Positions 41,399 to 50,590 are shown, counted from the stretch's first letter. The stretch: 64,000 bases of DNA from Myxococcus hansupus (GCF_000280925.3 NZ_CP012109.1:124001-188000), one strand, 5' to 3'. Program-made: numbers and translations. Notes: a model not told the origin generated them from the sequence alone.

Positions 41399-41695
41399 TT
41401 AGGGGGCCGTGCGCGTCTGACGCCGCGCGGACACGAGCAGCATCATCGGGCGTTCTCGCTCCTCGGCCAGCTCTGGCTGGGCGGCGAGCTGGGCTTCGGT
41501 CGGTCCCCACTCGTCGACATGGCGCAGGTTGAAGCCGGTGTGAATCAGAGTGTTCAGCAGGGTGCCCAGCGCGCGGTGGTACTTGAGGACGCCCGGGGCG
41601 GGCCATTCCGGCGCCCCCGAGAGTCCTTCCTTCGAGCGCCGCAGTTGGCTGTAGCCGTGGAAGAAGCCAGGGTCGTCGTAGATGTTCTGCGCCAT
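41399..41695 (-). pseudogene. SAM methyltransferase with its catalytic core deleted
   Basis: 98 residues in one frame. The first 30 (MAQNIYDDPGFFHGYSQLRR, GLSGAPEWPA) are the N-terminus of a class I SAM methyltransferase. They join directly to its C-terminus (PGVLKYHRALGTLLNTLI, LRHVDEWGPT, PELAEERERPMMLLVSARR). About 140-150 residues normally between them, including the glycine-rich SAM site (DLGCGFG type), are missing. The deletion keeps the frame, so a short product could still be made, but it cannot bind SAM. Best read as an internally deleted pseudogene. Confidence 0.75.
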
Positions 41696-41901
41696 ACCGG
41701 CTTCTGGGCACTCCGCACAGAACAGGTCCAGCGCTCCAGGTGCCTGGACGTCTACCGAAGACCCTTCATCCAGGCCGACGCGGCACTCCGGAGCGCGGCA
41801 CCCAGGTCGGCGTGGGTGCGCCGGCCCAAGTTCCAGAAGCGAGTCGCCTCGCCCGCGGACCGAAGTCGGCGGTCCGCGGAGCTGGCCTCTCCTTCAACGC
41901 G

Positions 41902-43176
41902 TTAGTGCTTGCGCGTGAGCGGAATGGCGGGCACGTCCTTCACCTGTGCCTGGTGCGTCACGCGCGTACCCACGATGAAGTGCGGCTCGGGGGGATCGTA
42001 GACGTTCTGGGCGGCGTAGACGGTGAAGAATGTATCGGACCCGTAGGCGACGTCTGGCAGGTACTGCTGCGCCAGTCCCTTGCGGGAGATGGGGAAGCCC
42101 GAGCCATCCCAGACGTCCCCGTCCTCGTCCCACCGCGAACCCCAGATGCTGTGCGGACCGTTGCGCGTGTCATCCCAGACGACCAGGGACTTGTTGTTGT
42201 GGTGCGCGATGCGCGGTGCGGTCTGCGCGGCCGCGGCGAGGGTGATGGGGATGCCATCGGGGTCCTTCACCTTGCCCTGCCCATTCACCCGCGCGCCGTA
42301 GATGTCCGGGTTCGCGTTGCGGGTATCGGACCAGACCACCTGGTAGTTCTTGCCCGTCCATTCGACGTCGGGCGTCGTCTGGGCACCCCGCGCCGTGGAG
42401 ATGGGAAAGCCGTCGTCGTCGAGGACGGTGCCGTCCTCCTTCACCCTGTTGCCGTAGATGTCCGCGTTCTCCGAGTCCTCGACGTGCCCGGCGGACCAGA
42501 CGACCAGGAACTCCTTCTTGCTGTTGTTCCAGGCCGCCGACGCATCCGCCGCGTAGTTCAAGCCTGCGCCGATGGACCGGTCGGACGACGGGAGCACGAC
42601 GCCGTCCTTCGTCACGCGCGTGACGTAGATGACCGTTCCGTCGTCTCCCGTGACGGCGTACGTCACCAGGCAGATTTTCGGGGAGCACGCGACGCGCGTC
42701 GGGCCCTGGAACTCATCCGTCTGGATGACGCGGAACACCGGCCCCACGACGGTGCCATCCGGCTTCACGCGAACGCCGTCAATGCCATCCGTGTTCCCCC
42801 AGACGACGAAGAAGTACGTCCCATTGAAGGCGATGCCGGGCCGGGCCCCGGTCAGTTCGCTGAAGTTGATGCGGATGCCTCCCTTGTCCAGCACGGTGCC
42901 GTCTGGCTTCACGCGAGTGCCCCAGATGCCGCCGGCCCGCACGTCGGTCCAGACCGCGAAGTACTTGCCATCACCGTACGCAACCGCAGGCCCATAACGC
43001 GCCACTGCGGCAGGCTTGGCGTCATCCCGATGCGCACTGAGCCCGGCCTCGGCGTTCGTGGACGTCTCCGGTTCCTCGTTGCCTCGCGGTGATTCCAGTT
43101 CCGGCGCCACCCCGCAGCCAGCCAGCATGGACCCGAACAGCAGCCCGGCGATGCCGGCCCTCACTTCCCGCTTCAT
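41902..43176 (-). CDS. Lipoprotein with repeated beta strands
   Basis: 424 residues from the ATG at 43176, preceded by GGGGAGG 6 nt upstream. The lipobox is GSMLAGCGVAP. After a Glu/Ser/Asn spacer, a repeat of about 55-60 residues occurs about six times: PxVAYGDGKYFAVWTD, then IWGTRVKPDGTVLD and the next strand pair (VVWSDTRNANPDIYGARVN and VVWDDTRNGPHSIWGSRW are other copies). This is a six-bladed propeller-like or integrin-like repeat, as in many secreted myxobacterial proteins. No catalytic residues are recognised; probably a surface-exposed binding protein. Confidence 0.85.
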   Translation of the reverse strand: MKREVRAGIAGLLFGSMLAGCGVAPELESPRGNEEPETSTNAEAGLSAHRDDAKPAAVARYGPAVAYGDGKYFAVWTDVRAGGIWGTRVKPDGTVLDKGGIRINFSELTGARPGIAFNGTYFFVVWGNTDGIDGVRVKPDGTVVGPVFRVIQTDEFQGPTRVACSPKICLVTYAVTGDDGTVIYVTRVTKDGVVLPSSDRSIGAGLNYAADASAAWNNSKKEFLVVWSAGHVEDSENADIYGNRVKEDGTVLDDDGFPISTARGAQTTPDVEWTGKNYQVVWSDTRNANPDIYGARVNGQGKVKDPDGIPITLAAAAQTAPRIAHHNNKSLVVWDDTRNGPHSIWGSRWDEDGDVWDGSGFPISRKGLAQQYLPDVAYGSDTFFTVYAAQNVYDPPEPHFIVGTRVTHQAQVKDVPAIPLTRKH

Positions 43177-43566
43177 GTGCAGCCTCCCCTTCGCGAACGA
43201 CGGCGCAAAAGTGGGGGGCTCCACGCACCCAACCAGCCGCCCGGAGGATGCAGGCCGGATAAGGCGGTGGACACGAGCTTCAAGCCGCGGCCCCTGCGCT
43301 CGCGACGCAGGCCTCGGGGGCGCCGTGCCTTCAAACAAACGACGGCGGCATGGCCCGGACACGCAAGGCGCTGGGGTGAGCCTCCGCCGCCGGAGACGGG
43401 GCACGCTGTCATCTTCTGCGTGCTCGAATCAGGACAGGCCGCCATCGCCGAGCGGAACGACGGCTTCTTGCTGGGGCCGGTCGAATGAAAGTGCTCGCCG
43501 TGCCCCGTCATGACGGGCTTCTGTGATGGGGGGAGGACTGGGCGCGCTGTTCCTCGCACCCTGCTG
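43177..43566. other. Intergenic stretch containing part of a segmental duplication
   Basis: No gene is supported. Positions 43452-43563 match 63544-63657 near the right end of the window at roughly 80% identity; this is the 3' flank of the HEAT-repeat lipoprotein gene and was duplicated together with it. Confidence 0.5.
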
Positions 43567-44201
43567 CTACCGCTCAGTCCTCGGCTGGCGCGCGAGCCAC
43601 TCGCGCCATGCTTCGGCGGTCTCGTGCTTTTCGCCAGAGAGCTGCTGCAACACCATGACCGCGGGGTCGCGGTTGATGGGCTGCTGAAGCGCGGACATCG
43701 CCACCAGCGTTTCACCCAACTGGTGGATGAGTCCTGCCCGCTGCGCTTTCAACGCGTCCTCCGGCAGGTCCTCCAGCAGGTACGACAGCAGGTAGGTCGC
43801 CTTGTTCCGGTCTGTCGTCGTGGGCATCGACACCGCGTCCACCACCGTGGCCACATCCACCAGGGGCTGCGTCGCGGCCTGCTGTAAGGCTGTCAGCACG
43901 CGCACCACGCTGTTGCGAACCGATTTGGAGTTGTCGCGGATGCTGGGCACCAGCCGCCGCACGGTTTCCTCGGGCGTGGGCGCGTAGGCCAACAGGAATG
44001 CCGCCGCCGCTCGTTTCTCATCGTCCGCATCCTCGCGCAGCACCGCCGTCAGCGCGTCCAACTGCTGCGGCACCTTCGCGAGGAACTCTGGCTCGAAGTC
44101 CACAAGCTGTGGATGCCCGAATCCTCCGATGCAGTGTGTCACCTGGCAACTGGAGGACTCATCCAATTTGCCCATCATTTGGAGTGACCAGACGCGCTGC
44201 T
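43452..44201. repeat. Left copy of a dispersed duplication (intact)
   Basis: Two blocks match the right end of the window. Positions 43452-43563 match 63544-63657. Positions about 43865-44201 match 63664-64000 without gaps and with very high identity. The 300 bp between the blocks (about 43564-43864), coding the last 100 residues of the lipoprotein, are missing from the right copy. Confidence 0.85.
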
Positions 44202-44958
44202 GGTAGTCGTTCCACCGGGCGGCCAGTCCTTCGGGGTCCGGGAGATGGCCTTTCGGCTCTGGGAGGAAGCGCAGTCGGGCTTGGTCCTCCACATCCACCA
44301 TGTCCACCACCACGAAGGCTTTTCCCTTGTGCTCCTCGGCGACAAAGAGGGTCATTCCCGTCTTCACGAAGGCCAGTTCGTACTGCCCGCGAAGCAGCGC
44401 CTCCTTCTGTTTGAAGTAGGCGGCGCTGTACACAATGGGCTTACCCACCTCCAATCCAAACACCCGGCGGACCGCCTCCCGGTCCACCTTTTTGGAACCA
44501 AATGCATCCAGTCCCGCGAGCGTCGGCACGGGGAACGGTGCTTCGGGCGCCTTCGCCAGGTTGGCCTGGGCCCCCGTGACGATGGCTTCCCAGTCGGGCT
44601 GCGCATGCAGTGCAGCCAGCTCCGGGTTGTATTGGAGGTGCGCGGCGTCGAAGTACCCGCTCTGAACCGCGCGCTTCACCAGGGGCACCGCCGCATCCAG
44701 GTGGCCCGCGAGCGACGCGCAGCCCGCGGCGCGATAGAAGGACTCCGCGCGCTCCTCCGCGTCCGTTGCCACTTCGGCGGCGGCCTTGAAGCCATCGGCG
44801 CACGTGTTGAAATCCAGGGCCTCGTAGGCCTGCTGCGCTTTCGCGGACAGTTCCTGTGCTGTGGCTCCCTGCCCAGGAGTGAGTGCGTTATTTCCGTTCG
44901 AGGAATGGGCACAGCCCGCGCCAAACGCGACCGCGCCCAATGCCATGAGGAATCGCAT
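43567..44958 (-). CDS. TPR/HEAT-repeat lipoprotein
   Basis: 463 residues from the ATG at 44958 (an ATG nine codons earlier has no ribosome site). The lipobox is GAVAFGAGCAHSS. Residues about 30-140 have a TPR-like helical part (AKAQQAYEALDFNTCADGFK, AESFYRAAGCASLAGHLDAA). A middle domain follows. The C-terminal third has HEAT-like helices (DDEKRAAAAFLLAYAPTPEE, IRDNSKSVRNSVVRVLTALQ) ending with EKHETAEAWREWLARQP. Cys in SSSCQVTHCIGG may pair. It is a periplasmic or surface scaffold by fold; the role is unknown. A damaged copy of its middle part lies at 63507-64000. Confidence 0.85.
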   Translation of the reverse strand: MRFLMALGAVAFGAGCAHSSNGNNALTPGQGATAQELSAKAQQAYEALDFNTCADGFKAAAEVATDAEERAESFYRAAGCASLAGHLDAAVPLVKRAVQSGYFDAAHLQYNPELAALHAQPDWEAIVTGAQANLAKAPEAPFPVPTLAGLDAFGSKKVDREAVRRVFGLEVGKPIVYSAAYFKQKEALLRGQYELAFVKTGMTLFVAEEHKGKAFVVVDMVDVEDQARLRFLPEPKGHLPDPEGLAARWNDYQQRVWSLQMMGKLDESSSCQVTHCIGGFGHPQLVDFEPEFLAKVPQQLDALTAVLREDADDEKRAAAAFLLAYAPTPEETVRRLVPSIRDNSKSVRNSVVRVLTALQQAATQPLVDVATVVDAVSMPTTTDRNKATYLLSYLLEDLPEDALKAQRAGLIHQLGETLVAMSALQQPINRDPAVMVLQQLSGEKHETAEAWREWLARQPRTER

Positions 44959-45050
44959 TGGGTCTGCCTTTCTGAGAAAGCCCATATCTCAGACGATCTG
45001 CGCGCAGGCTTCAAGGGGCGCTCCCTGAAGCAGGTTCAGAGGAGGTGCGT

Positions 45051-45095
45051 GCGGGGCTTGAGGCAGCGGCCAGGAAGGAGCGGACACCGCGAGTA
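45051..45095. repeat. Imperfect direct repeat flanking the antiporter (left)
   Basis: Shares GCGGGGCTTG, then AGGAAGGAGCGGA and ACCGCGAGT in the same order with 47187-47244 on the other side of the antiporter gene. On the minus strand both code a similar peptide end (STRG...RSFLAAA(S/A)SPA), so they look like two copies of one gene's 3' end. Confidence 0.6.
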
Positions 45096-45144
45096 GAGGC
45101 GCTGAGTCGCGCAGCAGGGCGTTCGACTTCGCCGACGCTCGCGC

Positions 45145-46971
45145 CTACTTGTTCGTGCCCTGGGTCGCCTCGGCCGTTTCCGGGGTGAGCGGCGTGGCGG
45201 CCTTGCGTGGAGGTGTGAACGGCGTCGGCGTCGGGCCCGGGGCGATGTTGCCGATCAACATGCGCGTGCCCGCGGCGAGTCCCCCGGCCAGTTCCAACTG
45301 CACGCGTTCCGCATCGCGGCGGCGCACTGACTCGACGATCTCCACCGCATCTTCCGGTGGAACGCCCAGTTGGCACAGCGCGTGATGGCCGAACCTGATT
45401 GCCGATTCGAACGTCTCGCGCACCTGCACGTCGACACCGGCGTTGATCAGTTGCAGGGAATGTTCGCGATCGAAGGAGCGCACGAGCAGCTTCGCCTGGC
45501 CGAACTCGGACTTCACCAGTTCGACGATGCGGTTGGCGGCCTCCTTGTTGTCGATGCACACGGCAATCACCTGTGCGCTGTTCGCACCCGATGCGCGCAG
45601 CACGTCCAGGCGCGTGCCGTCGCCGTAGTAGATCTTGAACCCGAACGTGCCTGCGCTTCGAATCATCTCCACGTCGTTGTCGATGATCGTCACGTCTACG
45701 CCGCGCGCGAGCAGCGACTGGCTCACGACTTGACCGAAGCGGCCGAAACCGATCATCAGCACGCTGCCCGACAGGCCTTCGGCGACGTCCAGGTCGTCGA
45801 TCTTTTCTTCCTGGCGCTTGAGCCATGGGCGCACCGCGAGCACGACCAGGGGCGTCAGCGCCATCGACAGCACGACGATCGCGGTGAGGTTGGCGTTCTG
45901 TGCTGCGGCGATCACGCCGCTGGCGGCGGCGGTGGAATACAGCACGAAGGCGAATTCGCCGCCTTGCGCCATCAGCGCGGCGCGATCGAGCGCTTCGTGG
46001 TGGCTGGACGCGGTAAGCCGCGCGACGACGTAGATGCACAGCGCCTTGACCAGCATCATCGCCAGCACCGCGCCGAGAATCATCGCCCAGTTGTCGCGCA
46101 CCACCGACAGGTCCAGCGCCATGCCCACGCCGAGGAAGAACAGGCCGAGCAGCAGGCCGCGGAACGGTTCGACATCGGCTTCGAGCTGATGGCGGAACGT
46201 CGACTCCGACAGCAGCACGCCGGCGAGGAACGCGCCCATCGCCATCGACAGGCCGCCCAACTGCATCAGCAGCGCCGCCCCCAATACGACGAGCAGCGCG
46301 GCGGCGGTCATCACCTCGCGCGCCCGCGCCGCGGCGAGCAGGCGGAACAGCGGATTGAGCAGCCAGATGCCGGCGGCGAGGAGTGTGACCAGCGCGCCGG
46401 TGGCAATGCCTATCGAGGTCCAGCGCGAAGCATCGCTGCTGGGCTCGCCCGGCGCGAGCAGCGCCACCAGCACCAGCAGCGGCACGATCAAAAGGTCCTC
46501 GAACAGCAGCACCGAGACGATCTTCTGTCCGGGGGGCAGGGCGATGTCGCCGCGTTCGCTCAGCAGTTGCATGACGATGGCGGTGGAGGTCAGCACGAAG
46601 CCCATCGCCCCGATGAATGCGACCACCGGTTCATGGCCGAACAGCAGGCCAACACCGGTCAGCGCCGCGGTGCAGGCGGCGATCTGCAGCGTGCCCAGGC
46701 CGAAGATTTGCCGACGCAGGCTCCACAGGTGCGAGGGGCGCATCTCCAGGCCGATGACGAAGAGGAACATCACCACGCCCAGCTCGGCGACGTGCAGGAT
46801 GGCCTGGGGGTCGGAGAACCAGCCCAGCCCGAACGGCCCGATCACCAGCCCCGCGGCGAGGTATCCCAGCACCGAACCGAGCCCCAGTCGCCTGAACACC
46901 GGTACCGCGACCACCGCCGCGCCGAGCAGGGCCACCACCTTCACCAGATCGTTCGATCCCACGTCCGCCAT
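45145..46971 (-). CDS. CPA2-family cation:proton antiporter (KefB/KefC/YbaL type)
   Basis: 608 residues from the ATG at 46971 with GGGAG upstream. The membrane part (about residues 10-390) has the Na/H-exchanger fold with roughly 12 helices (LGVVMFLFVIGLEMRPSHLW, MGFVLTSTAIVMQLLSERGD, LLFEDLLIVPLLVLVALLAP). A RCK/TrkA-N domain follows at about 405-530 (MIGFGRFGQVVSQSLLARGV, DGTRLDVLRASGA), then a short Pro/Thr-rich tail. It is a K+ or Na+ efflux system gated by nucleotides. The word GATC is far more frequent here than in neighbouring genes, and the protein closely resembles gammaproteobacterial antiporters by eye, so transfer is likely. Imperfect repeats flank the gene. Confidence 0.93.
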   Translation of the reverse strand: MADVGSNDLVKVVALLGAAVVAVPVFRRLGLGSVLGYLAAGLVIGPFGLGWFSDPQAILHVAELGVVMFLFVIGLEMRPSHLWSLRRQIFGLGTLQIAACTAALTGVGLLFGHEPVVAFIGAMGFVLTSTAIVMQLLSERGDIALPPGQKIVSVLLFEDLLIVPLLVLVALLAPGEPSSDASRWTSIGIATGALVTLLAAGIWLLNPLFRLLAAARAREVMTAAALLVVLGAALLMQLGGLSMAMGAFLAGVLLSESTFRHQLEADVEPFRGLLLGLFFLGVGMALDLSVVRDNWAMILGAVLAMMLVKALCIYVVARLTASSHHEALDRAALMAQGGEFAFVLYSTAAASGVIAAAQNANLTAIVVLSMALTPLVVLAVRPWLKRQEEKIDDLDVAEGLSGSVLMIGFGRFGQVVSQSLLARGVDVTIIDNDVEMIRSAGTFGFKIYYGDGTRLDVLRASGANSAQVIAVCIDNKEAANRIVELVKSEFGQAKLLVRSFDREHSLQLINAGVDVQVRETFESAIRFGHHALCQLGVPPEDAVEIVESVRRRDAERVQLELAGGLAAGTRMLIGNIAPGPTPTPFTPPRKAATPLTPETAEATQGTNK

Positions 46972-47012
46972 CTGTCTCCCCAAATCCTGTGAACCGCACC
47001 GGCCCGTGAAGC

Positions 47013-47867
47013 CTACACGGATGGCAAAACGGGGCATTTACGCGCGGAGTCCGCCCCGTTCAACACACGGCCAAGACGACTGGGCCTGCGCCTCGGGCAA
47101 ATCTTACGTGGTACCACGGCGCCTTCGCTCCAGGCGCCAAACTGCGGCCATTCCCGGTCTCTCAAGCACGTGCGCAGGAGTCGAGCGCGGGGCTTGCGGC
47201 GGCGGCAAGGAAGGAGCGGATGAGTGAGGAGATACCGCGAGTGGACTGGGGAGAGTGGTGCGGCCCCAGTCGGGACGAAGGTGGTATGCTGCCCACCTCC
47301 ATGTCGACTCTGGTCGCACCGGCGCGGGTCGATGCGTTCGACGTGGCGGAGGGCGAAGTGCGCCTGCTGCCGGGCGGGCTCCAGGTCTCGAATGGCGTGT
47401 TGAACCGCGGCATCCTCGTCGTGGCGGGGGGCGTGGAGGTAGGAGGCGAGTTTGGTGATGGCGGCGTTGGCAATGCGGCGGTCGTCGTCGGGTCGCTTCG
47501 GTGCCGGATCGCCAATGCCCAGGGCGTGCTCCGCGTGAGCGAAGTGCTCGAAGCGGCCCAGCTTGCCTTCGCGAACAATGCCGGAGTGCGTCGTCAGGGT
47601 GTCCAGGTCCTCGAGGGCGCCCACCGCGTGGGCCAGGAGCAGGTCCTGGCGGGAGAAGCGTTGCTCGAGCCTGGGTGTGGCGGCGATGGGCGCCCTCACG
47701 TCGAGCGACTCGCCGTCCACGTCGCGGGCCACCTGCGCTGGGACGCAGTAGTCCACTTCGCCGTGGACTCGCTCACGCCCTCGCGACGTGGCACAGCCGG
47801 AGGTCATGAGCGCCAGTGCCACGGCCCAGGCGCGCCGATTCACGAAGCGCGGTAGAGACACACGCAC
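47013..47867 (-). CDS. Lipoprotein, C-terminal part probably frameshifted
   Basis: The frame runs 284 codons from a GTG at 47867. The signal peptide with lipobox LALMTSGCATSRG is convincing. Residues about 30-190 keep a coding-like codon bias and are helical (LLLAHAVGALEDLDTL, AAVQHAIRDLEPARQQAHFAL). After about residue 195 this frame becomes Arg/Pro-rich and unlike a protein, while the +1 frame becomes coding-like up to a stop at 47162 (STRGISSLIRSFLAAAASPA). A similar peptide end occurs beside 45060. So a frameshift near 47270-47300 is likely, and the true protein probably ended at 47162. No family is recognised. Confidence 0.5.
   Translation of the reverse strand: MRVSLPRFVNRRAWAVALALMTSGCATSRGRERVHGEVDYCVPAQVARDVDGESLDVRAPIAATPRLEQRFSRQDLLLAHAVGALEDLDTLTTHSGIVREGKLGRFEHFAHAEHALGIGDPAPKRPDDDRRIANAAITKLASYLHAPRHDEDAAVQHAIRDLEPARQQAHFALRHVERIDPRRCDQSRHGGGQHTTFVPTGAAPLSPVHSRYLLTHPLLPCRRRKPRARLLRTCLRDREWPQFGAWSEGAVVPRKICPRRRPSRLGRVLNGADSARKCPVLPSV
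47187..47244. repeat. Imperfect direct repeat flanking the antiporter (right)
   Basis: Partner of 45051-45095, with a 13-bp insertion relative to it. It overlaps the 3' end of the lipoprotein gene. The pair brackets the antiporter gene, as if a gene end was duplicated when the antiporter was inserted. Confidence 0.6.
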
Positions 47868-48042
47868 TGGCTACGCTGTTCTCCGGGCCCGCAGTCACGG
47901 GAACGGGCCGACGGTATCGCCAACGCGACACCCTTCGCGCCTCCGTCGCACGGTGAACGAACGTCTCGCCTCGAGCACCTGAGTGCGACACCGTCACCGG
48001 GTCCACACGGGACGCCGTGCGGGCCAGCGGTCGGGTTTCATC

Positions 48043-49788
48043 CTACGGCACTTCTTCGCCACCCTTCACCAGCCCGTCGCCCTCAACAGGGCTCCTATTC
48101 ATCCCATCCTTTTCCGTTGGCGCCACGCTCATGTCATGCGGCTCGATGTCCTGCGCCCTTCGGCGAAAGCTTCGCGCATCCTCCAACCTTCCTTGCTGCT
48201 CGGCACATCGCGCCAGCAAATGCAGGAGTCGTGGCTCGTACGGCAGGTGCATATCCAGCAGGGTCGCGGCAGCCGTCAATGTCGAGCAGTCTTCGAAATG
48301 CTCGCTGATGGCGACGGCACGTAGGCTCTCCAGAGGAAGACTTCGGGATGGGCCGAGACGAAGGACGGTGGTGGCTGAGCAGTCCTCGCTGAGTTCCTTC
48401 AATGCAAGGTACTGCGGAGCCGCGATGCAGAGAGAAACGGTTGCTGCCAGCGAAAGCACGAGGCCGCAGGCCCGAGGAGAAACGAACGCGGCACGGCTCG
48501 CGCAGTCAAACCGCAGCATGCCTGCGACTGCTGCCACCAGTGCGACTGAGGCAGGGCGAGCCAGCAGCGCATCGAACCCACTGATGACGAGCGCAACAAT
48601 CAGGCTGCCGATGGTCGCCAGGCTCAGCATGTCCTGTGTCTGCATGACGCGACGACCCGAACCCACCAACAGCGAGAATGCCATGGCTGCGGCGGCAATG
48701 AGTCCGAGCAACCCCGTCTCGACCGAATGGCGTAGAAGGTCCGAAGCGGGAGTCCACAACGGCTCAATGAATCTTGCGTGTTTCCCTGTTGCGGCATGCG
48801 CAAACCGCGGAGCTTCACGACGCCAAAGGCCTGGTCCGAAGCCAACCCAGGGTTTGACTGACAGCATGGCCAGCCCTACTTGATGTTGCTCGAGTCGGCT
48901 GCGTCCCGTGCCGGAGTCATAATCGACGATACGAGAGAACGACGATTTGAATGGCGTCGGTTCGGACCATTGGAGCCCGCCCCAGGAGACCGTGTTCAAT
49001 ACAACCACGGTGCCGACCAGCGTCACACACGCGTGGATGATTCCTCGCCTGGATGGGGCCGGTGAGCCCCTCCGAACCCATAGTGCGACCCACACGGCGA
49101 TGACGACCAGGCTTGCGACCAACAGGCCCACCCAACTGCTTCGTGCTCGGCAGAGCGCGGCCGTCAGCATGAGCAGCGCAGCGGCAAGCGAGCGCAGATA
49201 ATGTGGCCGCATTGCTGCACGGACGAGCGCCAGGGGGAGCAGGATGGCGCAATAGCCGCCGACAGCATTGCGGTTGGCGAAGGTCGCGCCCGGGCGTCGC
49301 GACGTCTCCCAGGGCAGACTCCCGCCCAAGGCTTCATAGAGCGCGACGAGCGCGATGATGGCCCCGATGCTGACGAGCCCATCTACAAGGGCGTCCCGGT
49401 TCTGGCTTGTTGCCTCTCTGGCCGTTACCACCACGACGAGCGCGCCAAGATGAACTGCAATCCATGGCAGGCTGAAGGGGAGGCTGAAGCCGTTCACGGC
49501 CATCGCGAGGAACCCGACTGCCAGGTAACCCAGCGCAGCCAGATCAAAGTTCGTGAAATGCACCTTGGCCCGGCGCCAGGCGGCGAAGCAGGCAATCGCG
49601 CACAGCACGGTGCCTGTGGCGAAGACAACGGGTTTGGGTCCCAGGAGTCCGTGCCATCGCAGGGGCGACTTCGCGGCTTGCGGCGAGACAGCCAGTGCTG
49701 TTGACGCCACAAGGGCCAGCGTGGCCCACCAAGTGGCTGGGTATCGGGGCGCAGGAGGGGCGCTGGATGTGGATGGCGTCGGTTGCAT
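48043..49788 (-). CDS. O-antigen ligase/polymerase-like membrane protein
   Basis: 581 residues from the ATG at 49788 (a GTG at 49839 is a weaker alternative). About ten to twelve membrane helices. The Wzy_C-type region is visible around residues 190-330: RPGATFANRNAVGGYCAILL, RARSSWVGLLVASLVVIAVW, a periplasmic loop with SGTGRSRLEQHQVGLAML, and VGFGPGLWRRE. A soluble TPR-like tail follows (LLHLLARCAEQQGRLEDARS). Such proteins join or polymerise surface polysaccharide on the periplasmic side of the inner membrane. No glycosyltransferase genes are adjacent, so the glycan is unknown. Confidence 0.88.
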   Translation of the reverse strand: MQPTPSTSSAPPAPRYPATWWATLALVASTALAVSPQAAKSPLRWHGLLGPKPVVFATGTVLCAIACFAAWRRAKVHFTNFDLAALGYLAVGFLAMAVNGFSLPFSLPWIAVHLGALVVVVTAREATSQNRDALVDGLVSIGAIIALVALYEALGGSLPWETSRRPGATFANRNAVGGYCAILLPLALVRAAMRPHYLRSLAAALLMLTAALCRARSSWVGLLVASLVVIAVWVALWVRRGSPAPSRRGIIHACVTLVGTVVVLNTVSWGGLQWSEPTPFKSSFSRIVDYDSGTGRSRLEQHQVGLAMLSVKPWVGFGPGLWRREAPRFAHAATGKHARFIEPLWTPASDLLRHSVETGLLGLIAAAAMAFSLLVGSGRRVMQTQDMLSLATIGSLIVALVISGFDALLARPASVALVAAVAGMLRFDCASRAAFVSPRACGLVLSLAATVSLCIAAPQYLALKELSEDCSATTVLRLGPSRSLPLESLRAVAISEHFEDCSTLTAAATLLDMHLPYEPRLLHLLARCAEQQGRLEDARSFRRRAQDIEPHDMSVAPTEKDGMNRSPVEGDGLVKGGEEVP

Positions 49789-49966
49789 GGGGGAGCTGAG
49801 ACGATCCCGCTGTTCAAGAGGCCGGCCGTTGTCTACCACCGCTCAGCCAATCGGCTTCCCATCCGTTTCGGTGCGAAGGTGCCCTCGGTTGCAGGCAGAG
49901 GGCACCTTCAGTCTGTACCTGACGAGCGGCCGAGAACGGGGGCGCCGCTCGCCATGGCTCAACGGC

Positions 49967-50590
49967 TTACGGCTCTTCCTCTTCCACCTCGATTTCGATG
50001 CACTCTTCGCTCTCAATGATGACGGTGAGGCACACGAGGGTCCCGTCTTCCGCGAGCGCGCAGAACTGGTAGATCTCGATTACAATGTAGCAGTAGTACT
50101 CAGTGGCCTGCGCGCTGATGACGGGCCTCTTCGTCAGCTTGCCCGTGGCCTCGAGCTGGGCGCGCTCTGATTCGGTGAGGGTGCCCAGGCTGCTGGCGGC
50201 GGACGCAAGCCGGAACTTCTGATCTGGCTTTGCCAGGAGGTCGTCGCCATTCGCCTTCGCGGCGCTCAGCCACTCGGACATCAGCAGCCGCTTCCCGTCG
50301 GCGTTGACCATCGCGATGCGGCTGAAGTCAATCGGGGCCTTGGAGAAGTCGAAGGTGTAGGCAACCCCTTCTTTACGCAGATCCACAACGAACTGCTCTC
50401 CTGCCTTCAGTCCGGCGATCGTCTCCGCGGTGACGAGCTGCTGACTCCCCTTGTCATTCGCGCTCACGTCGTCATTCGCGGTGCTCGTGCCACACCCTGT
50501 CGCGCCAGCCATGGGCAGGACGGCGAGCATGAGCGCCGATACGACAGCCATGGCTCCGCGCGTCATGCTTTGAGAAACGAAACGCTTCAT
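49967..50590 (-). CDS. Lipoprotein with acidic C-terminus
   Basis: 207 residues; the ATG at 50590 follows AAGGAG by 7 nt. The signal peptide ends near AGATGCGTS (lipobox-like). The mature part begins with NDDVSANDKGSQQLVTAETI, then FVVDLRKEGVAYTFDFSKAP and a helical stretch (LTESERAQLEATGKL). It closes with an aromatic/Cys region (YYCYIVIEIYQFC, GTLVCLTV) and a run of acidic residues (EECIEIEVEEEEP). Three late cysteines may form disulfides, and the acidic end could bind metal. No family is recognised. Local GC is lower than average. Confidence 0.78.
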   Translation of the reverse strand: MKRFVSQSMTRGAMAVVSALMLAVLPMAGATGCGTSTANDDVSANDKGSQQLVTAETIAGLKAGEQFVVDLRKEGVAYTFDFSKAPIDFSRIAMVNADGKRLLMSEWLSAAKANGDDLLAKPDQKFRLASAASSLGTLTESERAQLEATGKLTKRPVISAQATEYYCYIVIEIYQFCALAEDGTLVCLTVIIESEECIEIEVEEEEP

